NCBI GenBank assembly: GCA_027574665.1
Contig: CM050653.1
Coordinates: forward strand, 13,042,664 to 13,106,663
Origin: Rhynochetos jubatus
Taxonomy: Eukaryota > Chordata > Aves > Eurypygiformes > Rhynochetidae
Reading direction: 5' to 3'
DNA length: 64,000 nucleotides
Position numbers and translations under genes: made by a program. This document shows positions 51,501-63,500 of the stretch, one piece after another. The first letter of the stretch is position 1; the number at the start of each line of letters is the position of its first letter. The notes beneath the pieces are model-generated. The model was not told where the DNA came from, searched no databases, and saw only the letters and a program-made list of their open reading frames with translations.

Positions 51501-54500
51501 TTCCTCCTGTTTTGCCTCAGCCTATTGCTTCAGCAGCAGCAGATAAAAACAGTCTGTGCATCATGCTTCTTGCCTATTATCGAAAGGATCACAGGCAATG
51601 AGAACTCTTCATTTTGTAGGGAACAGTCTGCTGTGAGGGTGGGGAGCAGCGGCAGTTTACCACAAGAGCAAGCACGAACAACCTTCTGCAAAATTGTAGT
51701 ATAGAGTCAGAATCCCTCAACAGCACAAACTACTCATTAGGTTAATTAAATCAAGGTTAAACGACTGTACATAACACTATAGCATGGCATGTCAGAAGTT
51801 TTATCGGGAGAATGTTCCAAGATGGGGAATCTGGTTAAAGGCAGGAGGGTTTCATTAAACACCTCTTTCAACCTGCCCAAGCCTGAGTGCCCAGAGATCC
51901 CATATGATGCAAAATGTGCATGCCTTATCCTGCTCAGAAATGCTTCCCAGTCTTGCTGCCAGAGAACTCCATGCATTGCGCAAGTGTCACAACTGTTGTT
52001 GCATTTCTCTTTGCTTATTATACCAGATTATGGAATTTTAGTAATAAAATTACTCAAGCAGCTTCCATTTTATATAAATACTGGGAGTCTATTTAAAAAA
52101 TTGTGACCTCAAAAATTGCCCATTTCAAAGTAGGAGTCAAACAGCAACATCTGTCACTGACAGACACTGCCAATAATTTGGGACAATGTTTGGGATTCTA
52201 TGAGTTTATGTGGAAAAAAATACGGAAACCTGATTGACTCCACAGTTGAAGATGGAAATGCAAAATTAACCAGGCACAGTAAAATGGACAGGATGAACAG
52301 CATTCTCCCCCTTGCTCCCTCCTGCTTTAATAATCTCCAGGCCCACAATACAACAGAACATAATGTCCTGATATAAAAACATCTAACTATTGTCATTAAT
52401 TCCTGCTGAGTCATAGTTTTGCCTCAGCCCCCTCAGCAGAACTGCACAGTAAAGGACACTCTCAAAAATACTGCACCCATATTTCTTCCTCACAAAAGCC
52501 AAAACCTTAGCAGCTCCCTACTACTTCCAAACACTACTAATGCCTTTAGCAAAACATATTTCTACTGATGCCACTGTCTATTGTTGCCTCTGAGTATATG
52601 AGAGCCAGCATTAACTCACTATCAAAACAGTTTGACAGTACCTGTAACAGATTTGCCCTTCAAAACAACTTCAGTAATTTGACATGGAAAAACAACAAAA
52701 AAACCCACCACAAACACCCACCAACAACACACCAACACCGCCACCCCCAAAAAAAAGCCCTAAACACTTTTGCACTCCTGTCACTTGATTGTTTCCTTCT
52801 GGCACTAACTAACTGAGGGCTTCAGAACTATTCAGTGTTATAATGCCTTTACTGGTTTTAAATGCTTCAAGAAGTCACGTAGAACATATCGAGAAGAAGA
52901 AAAATAAAAAGCAGAAAGCAATGAGCACTAACAGCAAAATTCAGACTGAACGTGGGCAACACCAAAGCAATCTTTCTTACGACCCAAGTCTGTCCAAAGA
53001 CGAGCAGCTACATCTTATTATGCCGATAGTAAAGACTGGATTATACACATGACCAGGGCTATAGTTCTCTGTTCACGTCTGAGCTTCTCATTAGGAAACG
53101 CCCACGCGCCCTTCTAGAGCATCAGGCACCACAGTTCAGTAAGACATTTTAGCAGTGTTCTCATGTGCGTTTCCCAACGGCCAACCAGGCAGTTTTTCCC
53201 ATTTTGAGAAGTTTTCGCTTGAATCATTTAAAATTAACATGAATCATTCAAAGGTGCTGCTGTTCATCCCCACCTAAAAACAGGCAGCATGGTTACAAAA
53301 ATTAGCCTTCAATCTAATTTTAAATACAAAATTGCGATTTAAAGATGAATATTGCAAATATTATTCCATATGTTTTTCCTACCTTAAAATATGTCTTAAC
53401 TTTTTCCTGAAGGAACATGGGGTTTTCTTTAAGGCACTGCCTGAACCGAGATACTTTATCTGCAATCTTCAGAAGCTCCACTGGATCCCCATCTTGATTC
53501 CAGCAGGAGGCTATGTACTGAATAGGAAAGAATTATTAGGTAAGCAGGACAATCCAACTGCAATTCTATAACTGACAGCATCTGTGTTCCAAACCCACCT
53601 TACCATTTATATTTTAATAGCAGACATGTAATGAGTAGTTTAATATATTTGGAGGGAGAAAAAAGTTTGCGTTCAGATTAAAGGACTATTCCATCATTAT
53701 CTGATCATTGCTCTCTCCATTCTCTCCTCTAGTTTTATCACACCAAACCTCCCTCTCTTTTTCCTTCTCTTTCGCATAGGTGTGTATATCTGCCTTCTGG
53801 AAGTTTGTTGTAATATTCTTTCTGCCCTCATACTTAAAATAAATTCAATTTTCAGCCCAAAAAAGAAGGAACAGGCTGTTCATAATACAAAATAAGTATT
53901 ACATAAATATTACAGTCTACCCATTTATTCTACCAGTCAGATGAAATGATTTATAATACAGTAACTCAAACATGTAACATAGATGGAACTTTGGAGTAAG
54001 AAGATACTAAATAACCAGAAATATCCCCAGGATGTTTCTTTTGGGAGGTTTTTTTCATTCCATTTTTATTCTCTAGCTTGAGATTATTAAGCTTGCTCCA
54101 GCTGCTATTGAAAGTTCTCCAGATATACCCGCAAGGCAAGATATCAAAACCCTCTGCATTTCTACTCTGTGTGAATGGGGAAAAAAATGAAACAAAGCAA
54201 AATAAAAAAAAATCCCAAGACATTTGAAAGAAAAAGCTCTTGAAAGCATATAAAAACCAAATGCATCAGAACTGTCAAAACCACCTTCTCTTTCCTTACA
54301 ATCAGGTATCACAATCCTTCCATACTTTTTCAGTAATATCTATTATTATCTATTCTGTGGAAATTCTCTAATGTGCTTTAAAGAATAGTATTCTCTTAGA
54401 ATATGCTGGAGTTAATTCTCCTGAAATAAAAGTGATCACTCCTTATTTGAGGCTTCTATGGGGTCCTTACAACAACTCAGTGCTGGTTCTCAGTAAAGCA

Positions 54501-57500
54501 ACCTCAAAATTTAACCACATATCCAAACATTTCTTGAACACTGACAGGCTTGGGGCCACAACCACCTCCTTCACACCATGATTTAACCCTGGTGAAACTT
54601 ATGGGTTGAGATAAAGGCAGTTTAATAGCTAAAGCTGCTCACAAGCAAAGCAAAACAAGGAATTCATTCATCACTACCCATTGGCAGGCAGGTGTTCAGC
54701 CATGCCCAGGAAAGCAGGGCTCCATCATGTGTAACAGTTACTTGGGAAGACAAACACCAGCACTCCAAATGTCTCCCCCCGCCCCCCCCCCCCAGCTTTA
54801 TATGCTGAGCATGATGTTATATGGTATGGGATATTCCTCCTGTCAGTTAGGGTCAGCTGTCCCGGCTGTGTCCCCTCCCAGCTTCCTGTGCACCCCCAGC
54901 CTGCTCACTGGTGGGGGGTGTGAGGAGCAGAAAAGGCCCTGACTCTGTGTAAGCACCGCTCAGCAGTAACAAAACCATCCCTGTGTTATCTTTTCAGCAA
55001 AAATCCAAAACACAGCCCCATACCAGCCACTATGAAGAAATTTCACTCTACCCCAGCCAAAACCAGTACACCTGGGGAGCTTGTTCTGGTGCTCGACTAC
55101 CCTCTCCATGAAGAATTTTTTCCTAATATCCAATCTGTACTTCCCTGACTCAGCCTGATGCCATTTCCCTGTGTCCTTTTACTAGACACCAGAGAGAAGA
55201 GACCAGCAACCCCTACTCCACTCTCCATCGTGAGCGAGTTGTAGACAGCAATGAAGTCACCCCACAGTCGCCTCTTTTCTAAGCTAAGTAAACCTAGTAT
55301 CCTCAGCAGCTCCTCCAAAGTCAAGGCCACCAGTCCTTTCAGCATCTTTGTTGCCCTCCTTTGGACACGTCTAATATTTTTATGCCCTTACACTATGGAT
55401 CTCAAAACCGCACACAGTACTCAAGGTGAGGCCGCACCAGTGCGGAGTGTAATGGGATAATCACTTCTTCTAACCAGTTAGCTAAACTGTCCTTAACAGA
55501 ACCCAGGATACGGTTGGCCCTTCTTTGCTTTATGTGACTCACACTGTGTTTACCATCAACCAAAACCCCGAGATGCTTTTCTGCAAGGCTGCACTCCAGC
55601 CTCATCCCCCTGTCTATACACACATCCAGGATTACACTGTCCCAGGTAACGACCCACTGACCCACACTTGTCCCTGTTGAATTTCTTACAGCTTGTGACT
55701 GTCCACCACTCCAGCCTATCAAGATCTCTGTTAGGCCTTTTTACCCTCAAGGGAAACAACAACCCCTCCTAATTTAGTATTGTCAGCAGATGTACTTAGT
55801 GCGCACTCAACTCCGGTGTAAAGGTCGTTGATAAAAACACTGAAGAGAACTGGCCATATACCTGAGCCCTGGGGAACACCGCTAGAGGCTGGCAACCAGC
55901 CAGACTTCACCCCATTCACTAAAACTGAGCCCCAGCCTTCAGCCAGTGCTTCACCCCCCATACCGTGCTTTAAATAAATACATCACACAGAGGAAAATCC
56001 TTCTAATTGTAAATCTAGCACAGCACTGGAATGCTTTATGGAAGTCAGAGAATCCTTAACGCGTGACATTTAGAATTACACAGGCTGTCATGGCTGACAG
56101 CCAACATGGCTGCGCAGAAGGCAAATCGTGCCTAACTAATCTAGTGGCATTCTGCAACGGAGTGACTGCACTGTGGGTAAGGGAAGAGAAACTCGTGTCA
56201 CCTACCGTGACTTCCGTAAGATCTCTCACACAGCCCCACACAACATTCCTGTTGCTAAATCAGAGAGATACAGGTTTGACAGGTGGACTATTTGATGGAT
56301 GAGGAATTGGCTGGACGGCCGCAACCAAACCGTTGTGGTCAACGGCTCAACATCCAAACGGAGATCAGTAGTAAATGCTGCCTGTTTCTCAGGGGTCTGT
56401 ATCAGGACCAATACTGTACAATACCTTTATTGACACAGACAGCAGGATGGAGTGCACCCTCAGCAAGTTGGCAGATGACAACAGGCTGAGCAGTGCAGTT
56501 GACACGCTGGAGGGAAGGGATGCCATCCAGAGGGTCCATAACAGGCTTGAGGGGTGGGCCTGTGCCAACCTCCTGAAGTTCACAAGGCCACGTGCAAGGT
56601 CCTGCACATAGGTCAGGGCAATCCTCAGTGATCAGTACAAGTTGGATGACAAATGGTTTGAAAGCATCCCTGCAGAGAAGGCCTTGGGAATACTGGTAGA
56701 TGAAAAAATATGAGGCTGCAGTGTGTGCTTGCAGCCCAGAAAGCCAACCATATCCTGGGCTGCATCAAAAGAAGCATGGACAGCATGTTGAGGGAGGCGA
56801 CTCTCCCACTCCACTCCACCGCTGTGAGACCCCCACCACCAGGAGTACTGCATTTTGGAGGGACCTCCAAAATAAGACAAACATTGACCTGCTGGAGAGA
56901 GTCCAGAGGAGGCCATGAAGATGGTCAGAGGGCTGGAGCACCTCTGCTATGGGGACAGGCCAAAAGAGTTGATGTTGTTCAGCCTGGAGAAAAGGCTCCA
57001 GAGAGACCTTATTGTGGCCTGTCAATATACGAAGGGGGCTTATAAGAAAGGCAGACTTTTTACCAAAGCCTGTACTGACAAAACAAATGGTAATGGTTTT
57101 TAACTGAAAGAGGGTAGGTTGAGGTTAGACATAAGGAAGAAATTCTTCATGCTGAGGGTGGTGAGAGACTGGAACAGGTTGCCCAGAGAAGCTGTGGATG
57201 CCCCATCCCTGGAAGTGTTCAAGGCCAGGCTGGATGATGCTTTGAACAACCCGGTCTAGTGGAGGGTGTCCCTGCCCATGGCAGGGGGGTTGGAGCTAGA
57301 TGATCTTTCCCTTCCAACCCAAACCATTCTATGATTATTTTAGTTATGACTAGGCCCCTTTTCAGGCCCTTTTCAAGGTCAACTTCTAAAACACGACTGC
57401 AGGGAAGTGAACTGAAATAAAAACCTCCTCTATGGGAGTACTAACACCAAATGCTGCTTGACTGGTCTTTACAAGCAAGAATTGTTTAAGAGTATTCTGT

Positions 57501-60500
57501 TTCAGAAATAAAACAGTTGAATCAACTTCAAGACTTAAAATAAGACTTACTGAAAGATCACGTGTATGTAGAAATATTTCATCAACTACTCGCACAATCT
57601 GAAGACACTCTAGAAAGTATTACCTATCAATGTCAGGCACATTTTGCCTGATCCTACTGTGATACATGGCAGGCAGTTAAATACCCACAATTTGTCCATT
57701 TCACTGCCTGGCAATCTGATTTGAAACAGCTTTTTGTTGTGCTCTCCCACTTACAAGTCTCATGTTAATCCAGGACCCTGCTTCTTTATGTAACTTTGGC
57801 ACACAAAGGTATGAACTCCTGCTCGTGCTGAAGAAGATATACCACTTGAGATACTAAGAATAGCTGCTAAGCAACTGAAGTTGCCGCAAATCAGAAAAAA
57901 AAAACCCCAGAGGACACTGGAGAACGAGTGGCAGCAGGAGGCCCTGATTTCCAAACTGACTGCCAATACTGCAGCTAAACTTGTTCCCAAATTTACGACT
58001 TACAAACTTTTCAAAGACATATTTTGTTGTGGAAAACATTTTCTCTAACAGCTTTGGTATCAAAATTTTAAGCCAAGAATTGAATTAGTGTAAGTTTTCA
58101 CTAGTGAATTTTGCAATTGAATTTCAGCAGTACAACCCTAATTCCCCTAGAACATAGTCCTTCTATTTGACTTCTGAAAACATGTAGGCATCTGGCCAAA
58201 ACATACATTTCCAAGAGCCAGTATGGCATCCCTCTCCTACATAAGTAACCAGTGCTACTGTAATCAAAGCAGGCAGAGACAACAGGCTCACTGCCTGATT
58301 AAGTCATACGGTGTGGAGTCCAGCAATAGTTTGAAGGCTACTGAAAAGAAGGAGGAAAGATATACATGGCATAAGAAAGGAAAGCCCTTAAGTGAAAAGT
58401 TTTACATATCAAGGGCCTACAAAATGACCCCGTATTTTGTAGAGATATGGACAGTAGGTTTCTTATCCATTCCTAAAGAAAACCACAACAACTGGGCACA
58501 CATATAGACTTACAGATGTCAGGGCAAGTCCAAAACTCGTAGACTGATGCTTCAGCTGGATTTCAATTTTGTGAAGTAGAGCTTCAATCCTGTCTTCCTC
58601 AAATCCTTTCCTTTGGGAAGGGGTGATGAGAGAAGGAAATCACATCCATTAACACTAATCACTTTAAATGAAGTTAAGAAAATTAATTATAACATCAATA
58701 AAGGAAGCATTACAACATAATGTCTTCCACACTGAATTAAAATTGATACGAAGTAATCTTACGCTGTGTCATTTAGTGAAACTGCACTAATACCATTAAA
58801 CTCCTCAAAGTTATGCTGACAAATACGGTACATGAGAGGAAATAGCAGATACATAAGAGTATTGAACAATATTTCTTTGGTGCATTTACTGTAATAAAAC
58901 TAAATTTTTAAGGCCTGTTAATATATATATGCCTGTATTATTACATGCCTATATGTTACTATATTATTAATAGTTCTTTCATACAGTTTTTTACAATTAG
59001 ATTAACAGTATTCTCAAAAATTTAGCATTACTCACTCAATAACTTCATCAACTGTGCTTGCAATTATCTGTTTCACAGTATCAATGTCTCTTTCAGCAAT
59101 ACCCTGTAGACCCACACTGAAATAAGCTTCTCTTGTTGAGCCATTAAACCTAGAATAAAACATATTCAACTCAGTGACAAGTACTAGAATTTGAATATTA
59201 AACCTGCCAGCAAAGGCAGAAGGGGAAAACACACATCATTTCCACATACATGCACAGAGGATTTTAAAAGCTACAAAGAAAGAAAAATAATTACCAAAGA
59301 GGCAAAAAATAGAACTTAAAAGCATTTATTGTTCAATTTCAGTACTAGTAGTCCACTGTTAAGAAAACATACAGCATATGATATTAGAGAAAGAAAAAAC
59401 AGTTACAGAAGAAAAGCTGGTCTTTTTTGTTCACCTTCCCATTCATCTCTAAGTACTTTCAGGTAAAGAAGTCTCCTTTTTTTTAAGATGAAAATTTTAG
59501 CTACTTGCAACATTAAACATGTACATTCTACTTAAGTGGGAGAGTGGAATAGTACTTTTAAATTTGTACTTTTAAAGCAATATTTGTAAAGTAAGTGGTG
59601 AAGGTGAAGTATTCCATCTTTGTAGCCATTATTTTCAATGGTACTTAAAAAAGAAGTAAAGATAACTTGGCCCAAGCTGTCAGGAAGGATTAACCGTAAG
59701 AACTCATCTTTAGAGAGAAGAATTGACACTTGCAGAAATACAGAACACTCAGCAGTTTGAACCAAAGCCATCAAACAAAAAGAAACAGGTGCTCATCAAC
59801 TCAACACATCCACTATTCCATGTCTAAGAACCACAGAAGGAATTCAGTGGCAGACTCAGCTGTTGAATTCTGGAATACTGATCTCTGGACTCAACTATTC
59901 TTCTAGACTGATTCATCAGCACAGTCAGTAAGGCAAATTAAAGCCAACACAGTACGGTTAAACACCATATTAATATAGTCAACCTGGAAAAGACTCAGCA
60001 GACAAAACATACAACTGCATCACTACTTCAGCGTCTAAACATGGATTCCTGCTGCCATGCCCTGTAAGATGTCTGCATGGCACTGGCACGCATGACACTG
60101 CTCACAGGAAGCCTATGACTTCACGCAGAGACAGTTCAAGCCAGGCAGAGTACCCTAAGGCATTAAAATGAGCATATTAAGATCTCCCACTCAAATATCC
60201 AAGACAGCCAGTGGAGCGGAAGACATGATTTTTGTCATTCTCAAGTCTAAAAATCAGTCAGATGAATCACACACTGCAAGCGCTTCTTTCTTTCCCGACA
60301 ATAAAACCAAACCATGATGAGCAGCTGAGCCTGTAGTTAGGTGAAGATAATCCACCCACCCTTAGTCTGCAGCGCAGAGCGAACACACAAGACTAGCTGC
60401 AAGAGCTACAGCTTGAGTAAGGAAGTGTTGGCAGAAATACCCTCTGTACAGAGGCGATGGCAAGTTAATGGCACCTAACTACACAAAACCACATTTGTGC

Positions 60501-63500
60501 CAAACCCACCTACTACTAAAATTACAGAATTAAAGCAAAAAAGCAAAAGGTAACACAACACAGAGAAGAGCTAGCAAACTCTTCTGAGCAATGCTAAGTA
60601 GCCAAGATGAAAACCCCAAGTAAACTAGGGCACTAAAGGTATACCATGTTTTTATCTACCTATTTTTCTTGTTCATAAGCCTTAAACAGTACAACTTTGT
60701 TTAAACTAACATAGCTTCTACTGAATTATTTTGACAAGCCAAAAATTACGCTTGAGAATGCTTTACAGTTAATCAGCAGCAACTACTTAGGGTGTTTTAA
60801 TATTAAAATAAATTATTCTGATGTAAATCGCCTGTACGAGAGATGACTCCTCCCAACTTCATAGTGGTTTGTAACTTCTCTAATAGTGCTTATTGTGATG
60901 AAATGTAAATTGCAACACTTACCCAACATCAGGAGAAAAATCTGTACCAACACCAGACTCAATTAAGGCTTTGTAAAAAGGAGAATTCGGCCCATCAACC
61001 AACAGTGAAGATAACAGGCTTAGTGTGAACGTTTCAAAAGTATCTGTAATACTGAAAAAAAGTGATAGCTCTTAAAAAACCATCAAGCTATGAATATGTG
61101 ACATGCAGCACCATCACTGAGTTAATTTCAGGAGATCACTTCTATAAGACAACTTTGGGGAGCAAGGAGGAAGTAATCAGTTACGAACACTGCACCAAAG
61201 CTTAGGGAACTAAGGGCGTTCTGTCTTTCACTTATTATAACTAGGTGCAAAGCTAGTTAAATTAGGCTGCAAGGGTAGATGAAGTTAGTAGCAGGGTCAT
61301 ACAGAAAAGCCTGCACATGGCAGGAAACTGAAAGACAGGATGCCAGCATTCCCAAAAGTCTAATCCACTGAAGATTTTTGTAGGATAATGGCTGATTTTC
61401 CTTACATTTATTTGCTACAGAAAAAGACAGGAAAAACTCTACTTAGTGATTAAGCTTCTATTTCCTGTAGGAGGATTTGTCTAGCTTTCCCACAGCATTA
61501 TTTATTTAAATAATGCCATTTGTGAAGAGGGATTGATGGACCTGAAATTTGCCTGCATCTTGCTTAAAGTTCTAAAATGAGCCTTTGATTCAGAATTTCA
61601 TTTTGATACACTTACTCTGTCAACAAGTAGCTGACACTGACAGTGGTCTGCTTGGAAGGATCGGCAGCAAATGAGTCTACGCCACACGTTACGCTGTGCT
61701 CTCTCTGTAAAGTATAATAACATGTTGGATGTAGACTAAAATCAGAGCAGAAGTTACAAATAAAAAGTGACTGCGTGCATCCTCATAGCATCTTCCTTCC
61801 AAAGATTTCATATAATTTTACGGATACTCATGAGTAAGTTCAATATTCATGAGTAAATACACAAACATGGGATATGTTCAAAAATGACTGGTATCTCAGT
61901 TGTTTTTTTTTTTTACAAGTGAAAAACAGAGGAGATGATCAAGAAAATCTGGACATAATCAACACTGAGCTGGGTGCTAAGAAATGCTTATGCTTCTAAA
62001 CAAGCCAGGGAGGCAGAAGAAGGAGGGGCTGGGGACTAGAGAATGGAAAAAGTTTTTTTTTTACACCAACATTTGGAAGTTTAGGTACCAGAGGACATAT
62101 TTCCTGACACTAAGTATCAATATTTCTATAAGTAATACTGAAAGCTTTCCATTAATAAATGCTTCAGCGCTTCAAACTCTGAGGGACTAGAAAATTGGAA
62201 ATAAAAAAACAACCAAAATATCTGCATGCAATCATTACATTACTGAAATTCAAAAGTAAATGGAGTTTTTCCCTGCTGTAACCAAAAATAAAAATACTTC
62301 ATCTCATTTACACACACTTTATTAAACAGAAAAATTAACTCCAGCAGGCTGGGCTAAAACATTAACATGTTATATCAGTTTCTGAAATTCCAGGATTGGA
62401 CGCGCACTGTTTCTTTTTGTTTATTTCACTTTAAATTTTTTTTTTTTTTTTTTTTACTTACAGGTTTTTCCCAGAGTTTCTGTTTTGGGATGTCAGTATT
62501 TGATTCAATTCTTTGAAATTTTATCAATGCTTCCTCATGTATTTGTTTCAAATGTTGCTCCAGTGGAAAATTACCATAAGTGAAAAATCTGCATTTCATA
62601 TGAAAGATTGGGATTAAGCATCAGATTTTATATGATATTTACAGTAACAGCTTTTATTATATTCTGAATTTCATGTGTTTTCCAGTGATCCAGTCACATC
62701 TGGAACATGCTTTGTAAGGCCCCCAGGTTAAAAACCCGCCAGCAATATACAACTGCAATATATTAATTACAGCAATATACAATATTCTAAAATAAATTAG
62801 TAGTAATTGAAGCCAGAATCCCAGCACTCTACAGTTTCTGAAGACAAGAGTTTTACAGTTTTCACACATAATGTATAAAATATCATGATCCATGACTCAA
62901 CTGATGTATAAACCATGGCTGGGTTCTGCGGGTCAGACTACCAAGCACACTCCCACACCTACAAGAGACACTGCTGACTTCCCTGGATTAAAAATGAGCA
63001 CGAGATATGCCTCAGGTAAGTGTTATTCCATGACCAAAATCTAAACACAGGTACAGTATAATACTTGGGATGATGAGAAAAAACAAAGGATTTACCATCC
63101 TACTATCATGGCACAAGCTTATGTTCCATAAGTGAATTAATCAGACTAACACACTGGTCAGAAGAAACAACGAGACTACATATTTCCCTCCATATCACTT
63201 TCAAATTGACTTCTTAAAGATCTTATTAGTAGCAACAGAATTAGTATCCAACTCAAATATCCATTATTTAGAACCTGATACAGTAACGTGTGATTCGGGA
63301 GCAAATGAACAGCCATTCATTTGTAACTTCCCTTTCTAACTTTAATAAGACTTCGAGGAGGATAGGAACCCCTAAACTTATCTGCACTACTTGTGTCAAA
63401 AGTGCCTAACATTACTGCCAAATACTTCTTAGTATGTTCCATTTCCCCCTAGGCCATTTGAGTTCAAGGTGAAACATCTGTAAACAAAATCCCCAGGTCA

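Larger units (their letters stand above)
46888..53382 (-). other. PITRM1: PITRM1 introns between window exons 13 and 7
   Basis: Introns at 46888-47194, 47272-48068, 48190-48879, 49013-50120, 50238-51314 and 51454-53382. There is a GC-richer unassigned stretch at about 49670-49930 and an A/C-rich low-complexity patch at 52690-52760. No mobile element recognised. Confidence 0.55.

Noticed and set aside
54776-54795. C-rich run as a separate regulatory element
   Set aside because: It is an internal part of the LTR fossil, where related copies also have a C-rich stretch.
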